From Oscillospiraceae bacterium (GTDB lineage: Bacteria > Bacillota > Clostridia > Oscillospirales > Acutalibacteraceae), in the NCBI GenBank assembly GCA_015065805.1, contig SVPN01000005.1, positions 1-64,000 on the forward strand: a stretch of 64,000 nucleotides of DNA, read 5' to 3'. Position numbers and translations under genes: made by a program. The notes below the pieces were generated by a model. That model was not told the DNA's origin. It ran no database searches and saw only the letters and a list, made by a program, of their open reading frames with translations. Shown here in pieces: positions 31,217 to 42,000 of this stretch. The first letter of the stretch is position 1. Each line of letters opens with the position of its first letter.

Positions 31217-32584
31217 ATGAATCAAGAACAACAATTTGATGCTCTTCTCGAACAAATTCAGGATCTGCTCAACAGCCGCCGCTATTTAGAATTGCGCGAT
31301 TTGTTTTCCGAGCAGAACCCTGCTGACATCGCCCTGCTTCTTGAGGAGTTGCCCGTGGAAAAGCTTCCTCTTGTTTTCCGCATTCTTCCGAAAGAGGACG
31401 CTGCTGAAGTCTTTGCCTATTTTGAAAGCGACGCGCAAGAACAGCTGATCAAAGCGTTCAGTGACCGCGAGCTCAAAGAAGTCCTTGATGAATTATATAT
31501 TGATGACACCGTTGATCTGATCGAAGAAATGCCCGCAAATGTTGTGCGACGCATTTTAGCAGTCGCACCGCAGGATATGCGAAGCAGTATCAACCAGATC
31601 TTGCAATATCCCGACGACAGCGCAGGCAGTATTATGACGACCGAGTTTATCCATCTGCAACGCGATATGACCGTCGAAGATGCGTTTATGCGCATTCGCC
31701 GTACAGGTGTTGACAAGGAGACGATCTACACCTGCTACGTCACGGAAAGCGACCGTAAGCTGATCGGTATTGTGACAGTTAAAACTCTTCTGCTCTCCGA
31801 GAGTGACGCTCTTATTGAAGAGATAATGGAAGACAACGTGATCAGCGTCACAACACACGAAGACCAGGAATCTACGGCTCAGCTCTTCAACAAATACGAC
31901 TTTTTGGCATTACCTGTCGTGGATACCGAAAACCGTCTTGTCGGCATCATCACGGTTGATGACGCCATCGATGTTCTTCAGGACGAGGCTACCGAGGACA
32001 TTGAGAAAATGGCCGGTATCAGTCCCACTGACAAGCCGTATCTGAAAACCAGCACATGGAAAATCTATCTCACCCGTATCCCCTGGTTGACCATTCTGAT
32101 GCTGACCGCCACCATTTCGGGATACATCATTTCCGCATATGAGAGTGCTCTGATCAGCAGCGGTATGGTAATGCTGACATCCTTTGTGCCGATGCTGATG
32201 AATACAGCGGGTAACAGCGGTTCACAGTCCTCTGTTACGGTTACACGCGGCATTTCCATCGGTGAAATTGAATTCTCGGACCTGCTTTCCGTCATCTGGA
32301 AAGAATTTCGCGTGTCCCTCCTTTGCGGTATTACGCTGGCAATCGTCAGCTTTTTGAAAATGCTGTTCCTTGACCGCGTAGAGCTCTTGATCGCTTTAGC
32401 CATCTCCCTGACCTTGATCGTTGCGGTTCTGTTCGCCAAGGTGATCGGGTGCTCCTTACCGATGCTGGCAAAAAAGATCCATCTTGACCCCGCTGTTATG
32501 GCGAGTCCCTTTATTACGACGATCGTCGATGCGTTGACCTTGATCGTCTATTTCAATATTGCGTCATCGATTCTCGGCATCTGA
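31217..32584 (+). CDS. mgtE: magnesium transporter MgtE
   Basis: MgtE N domain, two CBS repeats, MLMNTAGNSGSQSSVTVTRG and DPAVMASPFITTIVDALTLIVYF; ATG 31217. Confidence 0.96.
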   Translation: MNQEQQFDALLEQIQDLLNSRRYLELRDLFSEQNPADIALLLEELPVEKLPLVFRILPKEDAAEVFAYFESDAQEQLIKAFSDRELKEVLDELYIDDTVDLIEEMPANVVRRILAVAPQDMRSSINQILQYPDDSAGSIMTTEFIHLQRDMTVEDAFMRIRRTGVDKETIYTCYVTESDRKLIGIVTVKTLLLSESDALIEEIMEDNVISVTTHEDQESTAQLFNKYDFLALPVVDTENRLVGIITVDDAIDVLQDEATEDIEKMAGISPTDKPYLKTSTWKIYLTRIPWLTILMLTATISGYIISAYESALISSGMVMLTSFVPMLMNTAGNSGSQSSVTVTRGISIGEIEFSDLLSVIWKEFRVSLLCGITLAIVSFLKMLFLDRVELLIALAISLTLIVAVLFAKVIGCSLPMLAKKIHLDPAVMASPFITTIVDALTLIVYFNIASSILGI

Positions 32585-32589
32585 CATAC

Positions 32590-32626
32590 AAAACGGCTAT
32601 TGTGTTCACACAATAGCCGTTTTTTT
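32590..32626 (+). terminator. terminator after mgtE
   Basis: AAAACGGCTATTGTGTTCACACAATAGCCGTTTTTTT. Confidence 0.92.
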
Positions 32627-32715
32627 ACAAAAAACCTTTAATCTTGTTTTAAATACTTGAACAAACGGTATTGTGTATGATATAATTACAACGATATGAT
32701 AAACGGAGGGATCGT

Positions 32716-34011
32716 ATGTCATCCGCTAACGGCAAAAAACCGAAAAAAGACTTGCGCTGGATGCCGCTGGATAACGCCGCAAAGATTTATCCCGCCGCCC
32801 GCAATCAGCATTGGAGTAATATATTTCGCTTATCGGCAACGCTTTACGAAACGGTGGATACCGCCGTTTTACAACGTGCACTCAACGTAACTGTCCCCCG
32901 CTTCCCTTCCATCGCTGTACGCCTTCGCAGAGGCATCTTCTGGTATTATCTGCAGGAGCTGTCCGCCGCACCGAACATCCGCGAGGAGTATGCGTTCCCG
33001 CTCATCCGTATGTCCAAAAAGGAAACGCGGGAATGCGCGTTTCGCGTGATCGTCTATCAGAATCGGATCGCTGTAGAATTCTTTCATTCTCTTACAGACG
33101 GAAACGGCGGTTTGATCTTTTTAAAGACATTACTGGCAGAATACCTCGAACAAAAACACGGTATTACGATTCCGGCGGAAAACGGTGTCTTAGACCGTCG
33201 AGAAGCACCGAAACCCGAGGAGACGGAGGATTGCTTCCTGAAAGCGGCAGGTCCCATCGGTATGAATCGCCGCGAAAACATATCCTACCGTCTTACAGGT
33301 ACTCCCGAACACGGCGAACGGACGCACATCACGTGTCTGCGCATTCGTGCCGAAGACATCCGCTCAAAGGCACACGAATACGGCGTAAGCGTTACCGCCT
33401 TTCTTTGTGCCGTAACCATTGCCGCTTTACAGAATCTGCAAAATCACGAGGTATCAGAGCCGAAAAAACGTAAACCGATCCGCGTTCTGATCCCCGTGAA
33501 TCTTCGAAGTCTCTTTCCCAGCGGTACACTTCGGAATTTCGCTTTGTACACAACCCCCGAAATCCTGCCTGCACTCGGACAGTATTCCTTTGAAGAGATC
33601 TGCACCATTGTCAAGCACCGTATGGGACTGGAGATCAACCGAAAGCATATGAGTATGAAAATCGCCACCAATGTCCGCGACGAACAGCACTCTTTTGTTC
33701 GCGCTATGCCCTTATTTATCAAAAATATCGTTATGAAAGCGGTATTCAATGCAGTCGGTGAGCGCACATCCTCTTTGAGCTTATCCAATCTCGGCGTTGT
33801 TCGGTTGCCTGCTGCGATGGATCCGTACGTCGATCGTTTGGACTTTATTCTCGGGGTGCAGGCTACCGCACCGTATAATTGCGGTATCATCACCTATAAG
33901 GATCGGATGAACATTCATTTCATCCGCAACATCCGTGAACCGTTTTTGGAAAATGCCTTCTACAACGTGCTGAAAACGATGCATATTCCCGTTGTAGCGG
34001 AAAGCAATTGA
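32716..34011 (+). CDS. condensation/alcohol acetyltransferase-superfamily protein
   Basis: FFHSLTDGNGG (HxxxDG-type motif), CAT-like layout, overlaps no other gene; followed closely by a zinc-ribbon membrane gene. Confidence 0.65.
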   Translation: MSSANGKKPKKDLRWMPLDNAAKIYPAARNQHWSNIFRLSATLYETVDTAVLQRALNVTVPRFPSIAVRLRRGIFWYYLQELSAAPNIREEYAFPLIRMSKKETRECAFRVIVYQNRIAVEFFHSLTDGNGGLIFLKTLLAEYLEQKHGITIPAENGVLDRREAPKPEETEDCFLKAAGPIGMNRRENISYRLTGTPEHGERTHITCLRIRAEDIRSKAHEYGVSVTAFLCAVTIAALQNLQNHEVSEPKKRKPIRVLIPVNLRSLFPSGTLRNFALYTTPEILPALGQYSFEEICTIVKHRMGLEINRKHMSMKIATNVRDEQHSFVRAMPLFIKNIVMKAVFNAVGERTSSLSLSNLGVVRLPAAMDPYVDRLDFILGVQATAPYNCGIITYKDRMNIHFIRNIREPFLENAFYNVLKTMHIPVVAESN

Positions 34012-34033
34012 CAAAAAGGAGGAAAACAGATCT

Positions 34034-34729
34034 ATGTATTGTGTTCAATGCGGTGTCAAGCTGGCAGACTCTCAGAAATCCTGTCCGCTTTGCGGCACCG
34101 TCGTGTGTCACCCGTCCTTTGACCGATCAAAAGCAGAACCGCTGTTCCCCGAAAATCGCCTTCCTCCGAAGCCGCACCGTTCCTTGGGCGGGACGATCCT
34201 CACGACCGTATCCTTTCTGATCGTTTCCGTAACCCTGCTGATCTGTGATCTGAATATTGCGCACAGCGTTACCTGGTCGGGCTATGTTTTGGGTGCACTG
34301 CTCATCATATACAACGCCTTTGTACTGCCGTCGTGGTTTCGCAATCCGAATCCCGTGATCTTTGTACCGATTGCCTTTGCCACGGTGGTCGTGTATCTGT
34401 TATATATCGATCTGGTGACAAACGGCGACTGGTTTTTGAGCTTTGCTTTCCCCGTTGCAGGAGGAATCGGGCTCGTTGTCACGGCGGTTGTTGCCCTGCT
34501 GTATTACGTCAAACGCGGTCAGCTCTTTATCTTCGGCGGTGCATGTATTGCATTGGGTGTGTATTTATTACCGATAGAATTTTTGGCCAAAGCCACCTTT
34601 CACGTTTCCCGTTTTATCGGTTGGTCCTTATATCCGATGAATGTTCTGGTTTTATTAGGTGGATTTCTATTGTTTTTGGGAATCTGCCGTCCCGCACGGG
34701 AAGCGATGCAACGTCTCTTTTTTATGTAA
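34034..34729 (+). CDS. zinc-ribbon multi-pass membrane protein (DUF6320-like)
   Basis: N-terminal CVQCGVKLADSQKSCPLCG followed by six or so hydrophobic helices. Confidence 0.75.
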   Translation: MYCVQCGVKLADSQKSCPLCGTVVCHPSFDRSKAEPLFPENRLPPKPHRSLGGTILTTVSFLIVSVTLLICDLNIAHSVTWSGYVLGALLIIYNAFVLPSWFRNPNPVIFVPIAFATVVVYLLYIDLVTNGDWFLSFAFPVAGGIGLVVTAVVALLYYVKRGQLFIFGGACIALGVYLLPIEFLAKATFHVSRFIGWSLYPMNVLVLLGGFLLFLGICRPAREAMQRLFFM

Positions 34730-34732
34730 AAC

Positions 34733-34773
34733 AAAAACGCGTCTGCAATTTGAACATTGCAGATGCGTTTTTT
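34733..34773. terminator. bidirectional terminator
   Basis: AAAAACGCGTCTGCAAT...ATTGCAGATGCGTTTTTT. Confidence 0.9.
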
Positions 34774-35301
34774 CTAACCAAAATGATGATCGTCCCGGAT
34801 CAGCATAACAAGAACAGGAACAACGATCAGCTGAAGCACGACCCCGGGTATTGCATAAAGAAAGGCTTCCGCAAAGAAGTACGATAACGTGAACGACGCA
34901 GAGGACAAACCGAAGATCAACCAGCTGAACAAACCCCAGGCGATCCGCCCCAAAAGCATAGCAGGAATCATCGATCCGTATACCGCCGCAATATTCCGAC
35001 GCTTGAAACAAGCATACAGACACGATGCAACCAATGCATACGTTGCCAGCTCCACCGCCATTGCCACTGCATTCGGGAAGAAAACGGGTCGGCTGAACAA
35101 TACCGAACGAAACAGCGGCAAAACCAGTCCCACCAAAACACTGAGTGTTTTTGAAGAGGTAAACGCACACACAAACACGGGAATATGCATCGGCAACAGC
35201 ATATTTCCGATGGCAGGGACCTGTCCCGTAACAAACGGTAAAACAATACCGATTGCAAGACATAAAGCGGCAATTATTAAATCCTTTACGGAATGCTTCA
35301 T
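34774..35301 (-). CDS. ECF transporter S component
   Basis: Six-helix small membrane protein, PAIGNMLLPMHIPVFVCAF. Confidence 0.82.
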   Translation of the reverse strand: MKHSVKDLIIAALCLAIGIVLPFVTGQVPAIGNMLLPMHIPVFVCAFTSSKTLSVLVGLVLPLFRSVLFSRPVFFPNAVAMAVELATYALVASCLYACFKRRNIAAVYGSMIPAMLLGRIAWGLFSWLIFGLSSASFTLSYFFAEAFLYAIPGVVLQLIVVPVLVMLIRDDHHFG

Positions 35302-35305
35302 CCGC

Positions 35306-36169
35306 TTACACTTCCTTTAATTCATACTCCCGTGATCCGTAACCGAGTGCCGCCGCTGCTTCAACCGTCAACACACCGTGACGGCTTTCGATCCGCTCAA
35401 TCAGATGATCGCGGCCGGGATCATTACTGGCATACACGAGATCCAGACAGGCCTGATCGATGGCTACGGGATCATCCGAAACCAGCACACCGATATCGCC
35501 CATACACGGATCCTCTGCAACCGCACAGCAATCGCAGTCCACGCTCATATTCTTCATCACGTTGACATACACAAGGTTGCCTTTGAAATACTCCACAACG
35601 CTTGAGGCGGCATCCGCCATCGATTCCAGAAACAGATCGTGATCCGCCGTCCAGATTTTTCCGGGTTCGCCCGCGCCGTGAATATACGCTTTTCCGTAAG
35701 AGGACGCAACACCGATCGACAGCTGTTTGATAGCGCCGCCGTAGCCACCCATCGGATGCCCCTTAAAGTGAGACAACACTAACATCGCATCGTAATGAGC
35801 GATTCCTTTGCCGACATAATTTTCACGAATCACCTTGCCGTTCGGAATAGCGAGCTTCACATCGGGACCCTCAGCATCCAGCAATTCCACGGGAAACTGC
35901 GATGTCCAGCCGTGTTCCTCAAACAGACGAAGATGCTTTTCGGTCGTGTTGCGCTCTCCCTCATAAGCCGTGTTGCATTCCACGACCGTACCGCCGACAT
36001 AATCGATAATCGGCTTCCAGAAGGACGGCTGTAAAAAGTTCTGATTTCCTTTTTCGCCCGAATGCACCTTCACTGCAACCTTGCCCGCAAGCTCCTTGCC
36101 GAGCAAACGGTACAGCTCGAGCACCTTTTCAGGGGTGATCGTACGGGAAAAATACACTGTAGGCTTCAT
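35306..36169 (-). CDS. DUF362 domain-containing protein
   Basis: VAVKVHSGEKGNQNFLQP, VLSHFKGHPMGGYGGAIKQLSIGVASSYGKA. Confidence 0.85.
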   Translation of the reverse strand: MKPTVYFSRTITPEKVLELYRLLGKELAGKVAVKVHSGEKGNQNFLQPSFWKPIIDYVGGTVVECNTAYEGERNTTEKHLRLFEEHGWTSQFPVELLDAEGPDVKLAIPNGKVIRENYVGKGIAHYDAMLVLSHFKGHPMGGYGGAIKQLSIGVASSYGKAYIHGAGEPGKIWTADHDLFLESMADAASSVVEYFKGNLVYVNVMKNMSVDCDCCAVAEDPCMGDIGVLVSDDPVAIDQACLDLVYASNDPGRDHLIERIESRHGVLTVEAAAALGYGSREYELKEV

Positions 36170-36173
36170 TATA

Positions 36174-36947
36174 TTAACCTCCCAATAAAACATCACTGAC
36201 AAGCATTACACAAAATCCGACAAGCAACGCATACGTCGCACCGCGCTCGTTTCCGTGCGCGTGCGTTTCGGGAATCATTTCGTCGCTGATCACATATAGC
36301 ATCGTACCGCCTGCAAAGCTGAGTGCAAACGGCAAAATTGCCGTGGAAACGGATACCGCAAAATACCCGATCAATGTACCGATCACTTCCACAAGCCCGG
36401 TAGCCGCGGCACACAAAAACGTTTTGGACGGCGATACGCCCGCCGCAAGCATCGGTGCAATGATCACCATACCCTCAGGGATATTCTGCAACGCAATACC
36501 GCCCGCAATCAGCAAGCCTCGGGTAGGATCCTCCGTGCCGAAGCCGACACCCGCCGCAATACCCTCGGGCAGATTGTGGATCGCAATCGCCATCACAAAC
36601 AGCAATACGCGGCTGAGATCGGATTGCTTGTGCGGCTCGATATCCGCACCCACAAAACGGTGAAGATGCGGTACAAGCTTGTCAATAAGATTCAGGCTCA
36701 AGGCACCGACAAAAATCCCGACGACCGTAACCGCAATACCGAATCGCCCGCCGTATTCCAATGAAGGAAGGATCAATCCCAAGACTGCGGCGGCAAGCAT
36801 CACCCCCGCGGCAAACGAAAGGACAATGTCCGAAAACTTATGGGAAAGCGACTTAAAACAAAAGCCGAGCAAAGCACCGATCAACGTTGCGCCGCCCACG
36901 CCGAGAGCTGTGAGAAATACCGCTTGCGTAACACATTCTCCTTTCAA
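36174..36947 (-). CDS. ZIP family metal transporter
   Basis: IAIHNLPEGIAAGVGFG, GIALQNIPEGMVIIAPM. Confidence 0.93.
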   Translation of the reverse strand: MKGECVTQAVFLTALGVGGATLIGALLGFCFKSLSHKFSDIVLSFAAGVMLAAAVLGLILPSLEYGGRFGIAVTVVGIFVGALSLNLIDKLVPHLHRFVGADIEPHKQSDLSRVLLFVMAIAIHNLPEGIAAGVGFGTEDPTRGLLIAGGIALQNIPEGMVIIAPMLAAGVSPSKTFLCAAATGLVEVIGTLIGYFAVSVSTAILPFALSFAGGTMLYVISDEMIPETHAHGNERGATYALLVGFCVMLVSDVLLGG

Positions 36948-36952
36948 GTCAA

Positions 36953-36983
36953 AATTCCCGCATACCTATCATATGCGGGAATT
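36953..36983 (-). terminator. terminator after ferritin
   Basis: AATTCCCGCATA...TATGCGGGAATT, TTTT tail on the minus strand. Confidence 0.65.
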
Positions 36984-36989
36984 CACAAA

Positions 36990-37502
36990 TTACAGCACCA
37001 GAGAAGGCGCACTGTACACACGTGCCGCCAATTCCTGATTGAGCATATAAAGGCCCTTCGCATCCGACCCGAAAAGCTCCATTTTCGTGATCAGATCGTT
37101 GGCATTGGTTTCCTCTTCGCCCTGCTCCTTGACAAACCAATCAAGGAACTGCATCGTGCGGAAATCACGCGCATAATACGCCGCCGCATAGATGTCGTTG
37201 ATGAGCGAGGTGACATAGATCTCGTGCTCAAGACCGGCTTTCAGAACGGTCATATGCGAATCCAGCACCTTGTCGGGCTTTGCGATCGCCTCGAGCGTCA
37301 CGGGCATATTTTCGTTCTGCAAATAGGTATAGAACAGCATCGCGTGATCGCGCTCTTCCTGCGCCTGAATATAATACCAGTTTGCAAAGCCGTCAAGACC
37401 TGCCGCCTTGAAGTAGTTGGAAAAATCCAGATACAGATACGCCGAATACAATTCTTTGTTGATCTGATCGTTTAACAGCTGATGTACTTTTTCGTTAACC
37501 AT
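36990..37502 (-). CDS. ferritin
   Basis: INKELYSAYLYLDFSNYF, WYYIQAQEERDHAMLFYTYL, WFVKEQGEEE. Confidence 0.95.
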   Translation of the reverse strand: MVNEKVHQLLNDQINKELYSAYLYLDFSNYFKAAGLDGFANWYYIQAQEERDHAMLFYTYLQNENMPVTLEAIAKPDKVLDSHMTVLKAGLEHEIYVTSLINDIYAAAYYARDFRTMQFLDWFVKEQGEEETNANDLITKMELFGSDAKGLYMLNQELAARVYSAPSLVL

Positions 37503-37568
37503 ATTAAGACCCTCCTGATTATTCGGAATGTATGAACAGTATACCATATTCCTGCGAAAATTTCAACA

Positions 37569-38909
37569 CTATAGTTTTCGGTAAACGGTATACCACATCG
37601 TCAGAAATGCCGCCAGACCGCCGATCACATTGGAAATCGGTTCTGCCCAGAATACACCCTCTACGCCGAAGCCGACCGCGGGCAACAGCAGCGTAAAGGG
37701 TACTACAATGAACACCTTGCGGAGAAGCGAGAAGAAAATCGCCTGCTTTGCTTTTCCGAGTGCCTGAAAGGTGCTTTGACCGGAAAACTGAAATGCCATA
37801 AATACAAAGCCGAAAAAGTAAATGTTGAGCATATGGGAACCGATAGAAATAATGAGCGGATCCTCCGAAAACAGACCGATCAGCGCGTTCGGAAGCAGCA
37901 TCACCGCTACCCACGCAAGCAACGTATACACCGTACCGATCAACGCTGTAAAGCGAATCCCCTCCTTCACACGGTCAGGCTTATCGGCGCCGTAATTGAA
38001 TCCTAAAACGGGCTGAGCGCCGCTGCTGAGTCCCAAAACGGGAAGCGAGATCATCTCGCGGATCGAACCCAAAACGGTCATAATCCCGACATACAGATCC
38101 CCGCCGTACTGCTGAAGCTGGTTGTTACACACGACCTGCACAAGGCTGTTGGTTGCTTGCACCACAAACCCGGGAATGCCCAATGCAACAATGCGCTTGA
38201 GACGCTTCCCCGAAATAGGCATATATCGAAGATCCAGCGTGATCGGCACACGGGAGCTGATCAAAAATCCCACGACCAGTGCCATTGAGACTGCTTGACT
38301 GACCACCGTTGCCAAGGCGGCACCTCGCACACCCATATCGAACGCGAATATAAACAAGGGATCAAGCGCAATATTGATAACCGCACCGACAACCGTTGCC
38401 GTCATACCGATTTTCGGAAATCCCTGCGCATTGATAAATCCGCTCATTCCGGTTGACAGCATCGAAAACAGCGTACCGAACAGATACACCTGCAGATACG
38501 CATCCGCATATAAAAGCGATTGCTCCCCCGCACCGAACAGCATCAGGATCGGACGGCGAAACAGATAACATACCGCAAACAGCACAATCGATGATACCGT
38601 CTGCATCGTAAAAACGGTATTCAGGATATGTCGCGCTTCCGTGTTGTCATTCTTTCCGCGTGCGATAGAAAACAACGTCGTTCCGCCGGTTGCAAACAGA
38701 CTTGTAAATGCGGCGATGATAACGATCACGGGAAATGTCACACCGAGCCCTGTCAGTGCCGCATTGCCGACGCTGTCTAAATGTCCGATATATACACGGT
38801 CCACCAGATTATACAGCAGCTGAACCGTTTGTGCCAATGTCAACGGCAACGCCTGTGACAAGATCAGTCTTTTGACCGACCCGACCGAAAAATCCTTTGA
38901 TGCCGACAT
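37569..38909 (-). CDS. MATE family efflux transporter
   Basis: 12-helix protein, LYNLVDRVYIGHLDSVGNAALTGLGVTFPV; start MSASKDF after GGGAGGTG. Confidence 0.93.
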   Translation of the reverse strand: MSASKDFSVGSVKRLILSQALPLTLAQTVQLLYNLVDRVYIGHLDSVGNAALTGLGVTFPVIVIIAAFTSLFATGGTTLFSIARGKNDNTEARHILNTVFTMQTVSSIVLFAVCYLFRRPILMLFGAGEQSLLYADAYLQVYLFGTLFSMLSTGMSGFINAQGFPKIGMTATVVGAVINIALDPLFIFAFDMGVRGAALATVVSQAVSMALVVGFLISSRVPITLDLRYMPISGKRLKRIVALGIPGFVVQATNSLVQVVCNNQLQQYGGDLYVGIMTVLGSIREMISLPVLGLSSGAQPVLGFNYGADKPDRVKEGIRFTALIGTVYTLLAWVAVMLLPNALIGLFSEDPLIISIGSHMLNIYFFGFVFMAFQFSGQSTFQALGKAKQAIFFSLLRKVFIVVPFTLLLPAVGFGVEGVFWAEPISNVIGGLAAFLTMWYTVYRKL

Positions 38910-38971
38910 ACGCTCACCTCCCGCACGCAAGAATATATACAGTATAGCAAGCAAAAAGGGTTTTGTAAAGA

Positions 38972-39003
38972 ACAAGTGCTGTTCATTTCTGAACAGCACT
39001 TGT
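38972..39003 (-). terminator. terminator after the AAA-protease gene
   Basis: ACAAGTGCTGTTCA...TGAACAGCACTTGT. Confidence 0.75.
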
Positions 39004-39009
39004 CAGATA

Positions 39010-42000
39010 TTACACATTCTCGTTGGCAAAGAACTCTTCGAGCTGTGTACGATCAAGACTCTTGCTTTGAGCCAAAAGATCGGTCAGATGCTCAAGAGCC
39101 GTGCGGTGAGAGACGATCATCTCTCTGGTACGGTCATATTGCTTCTGCATCAGTTCCTCTGCTTCCGAAGCCTTCCAGCGGGTAAACAGATGCTCACCCA
39201 TCGCAAAATCCTCTAAAGCGGCACGGATAATATAACGCGCTTTGGCAATATCTGAGCTGGCACCCGTATTGATTCCTGCCGATTCGCCGTAAACCTCGAT
39301 CTCAGCAATGCGTCCCGCAAGACAACGGCAAACGATATTCATCAGCTCATCAAAGGTTTGCGTGCCGCGCTCTTTCTCCGTTGCGCTTTCCATAAAACCG
39401 CCGAAATCGCCGCGGGATACGATCGTCAGGAATGACGGTGTTGTGCCGCACAAGCGGCAAACAAGCGCGTGACCCGCTTCGTGACACGCCGTCTGACGAA
39501 CGTGCGCAGGATCCATCTTTTTGATCTCGCCGTAACGGAATTCATCCACCGATTCCATATAATTGGTCTGATTCGGTTCGGCACCGCCGAGTGAGCGAGC
39601 ATACTGCGCGTTCATCATCTCAAGATCGGCATTGCTCATACCGCCCGTACGGACTGCCATATTGCGCACGATCTTTTCGTGGTTTTCGCCGAAATGGATC
39701 CCGTGCTTTTTCAAGCTGAGAAGAAGCAGTTCATAGCGGTCATCGGTATCGGGCAAGGATACATACAGCTTGCGATCAAAGCGACGCACAAATGCCGCAT
39801 CAAGCACGCGAGGGCCGTCGCCCGCCAGCTCATAGTTGGTCGCCGCGAGGATAAACACAGGTCGCTTCGGATCGGAAACAAAGCCGTCCATTTCCGCAAG
39901 GAACGTTGTCAACGCATCCTCGTTATGTGTCGATCCGATCGAACCCGTGCGGGTTCTGGCAATGGCATCCACCTCATCAATGAAGATGATGGACGGTGCA
40001 TAACGACGCGCCTTACGGAACAGCTCGCGGATATTGCGCTCGGTTTCGCCGACAAGCGATCCGAAGAACGATGTCGCCGACACCGGGAAGAACGTTGCCT
40101 CACACTCATTTGCCATCGCCTTTGCCAGCAAGGTTTTACCCGTACCGGGAGGTCCGTAAAGAAGCACGCCCTTGGGCATTGTTTTCCCCTTTGCCGCCAT
40201 TTCACGGGGGTTGTTCAGCATAGCCGCAAACTCGCGAAGTGTCTCTTTGGCGGTCTTGCAACCGATCACATCGTCGAATCCGAGGTCGTTGTTTTGTCCC
40301 TTCTTGGCAATCAGACCTCTGTCCTCCGCGCGGGTCGCCTTCTTCACCTGCAAGCGTTCAAACGATATCGTAACATTGGCAGGATCTTCAATATACTGCG
40401 CACAGTTGAAATACAAAAACTTGCCCGCGCGACCGAACCACAGCGTTTTATTGTTGATCAGTGCGCCAAAGGTCAGTTCTTTTAACGATGTTTCAAATTC
40501 CGCCCCCTGATCGTCGATCTTCAACACACCGCGGGCACCGCGCGCCATCAGCGTGTCAAACGAACGGATCGCTCCACCCGAGGAATCCAGAATATACACC
40601 GGCGTTTCGGGAGAAAACTCGCGGATATAATCAAACATCTGCATACCGACCGAATCAAAATCCTCAACATCGTTGGGGATCACAGCCTGATCCTCACGAC
40701 CGCAAAGCGGATCGATCAGCACATAGTCGGTCACCGAATAGGCGCGACGCTTGAACTGCTCTCCGTCGGTAAACAGATCAAACACGGTGTTCTGAGCCGC
40801 TCCCACACGTTCAAAGACCTGCGCAAACCGATCGCTCAGCACCGCAACACGCATTTGCTCACGGTTGACAAACAGCGTTTGGATCTCATCACCCTTGACC
40901 TCGATGCGAATCGTCACGTTCTTCATCTGCTCGACCTTTGAGGAGTCCTTGTGATACAGCTGCATCACGACCTCCTGAAGCTCGCGCACCAGAATATTTC
41001 TTGCCAATCCGCGAAGTGAACGCGCATCCGCTGTTCCGCCGCCGTTGTACAGCACAAGTGCCGCAAGCATATCGGAATCGCATTCCACCTTGAGTCCCGA
41101 CGAGGATTCAAAGAAAGAGATTTGCTTTTCGATTTCGTTTTTGATGATCTCCATCAATGCAAACGGCTCTAAGTGATTGAAAAGGAGAATATGTCCGTTT
41201 GCCATACGCGTGGTGATGCATTCGGGGAAATACGGCTCGCGCGTCTGCGGATTGATATCCTTGCGAAGAGCATCCAGAATCACACTGCGCGAAACCCCCG
41301 ACAGGTCATATACATTGGGATCGTCGTACAGCTCTTTACCGGCATTGGTCGTCATAATGATGATCGTATCACGGAAGGAGACATCCGTATTGGACTTCAT
41401 ATCCTTCAAAGTGCCCGCATCCAGAATCTGCAAGAACAGATGAATCGTGTTCAGGTGGGCTTTTTCAATCTCATCAAAAATGAGAATGCCGTTGGGATGC
41501 TGACGGACAAACCCGGTCACCACGTTGGGCTGACCGTGTTCACCGTTAAATTTCATATTGGCAAGATTATCGGAATATTCACTCATATCCACAACCTTTG
41601 CCTTACGACCGAGATACTGCTCGCATTGCTTGGCAAGGAAGGTTTTACCGACACCCGAAGGGCCCGTGAACAGGAACGTAGCAAGAGGTGTTACGCGCTT
41701 CGGATCCTGAGAGGCGAACATATCACACTCAAAGATCGTCTGCACCACCTCATCCACTGCGTGACGCTGACCCTTAACGCTTTTGAGAAGCCCTTCTTTC
41801 ATTGCCTTGAGCTTAGCCGCTTTATCGGTAAGAGACTCCGCTTCTTTATCGGTTTTTGCTTTTACGGTCGGGGCGGCAGGCGCTTCGGGCGCTTCGGGGT
41901 CTGAAGGTTCACTTTTACCCAGAAGAGCCGCCAGCGCCGCGGCAGTAGCGGCGGAAGCACTCTGCTGTTCAGGAGTCTGAGCAGTGCCGGCACTATCCGT

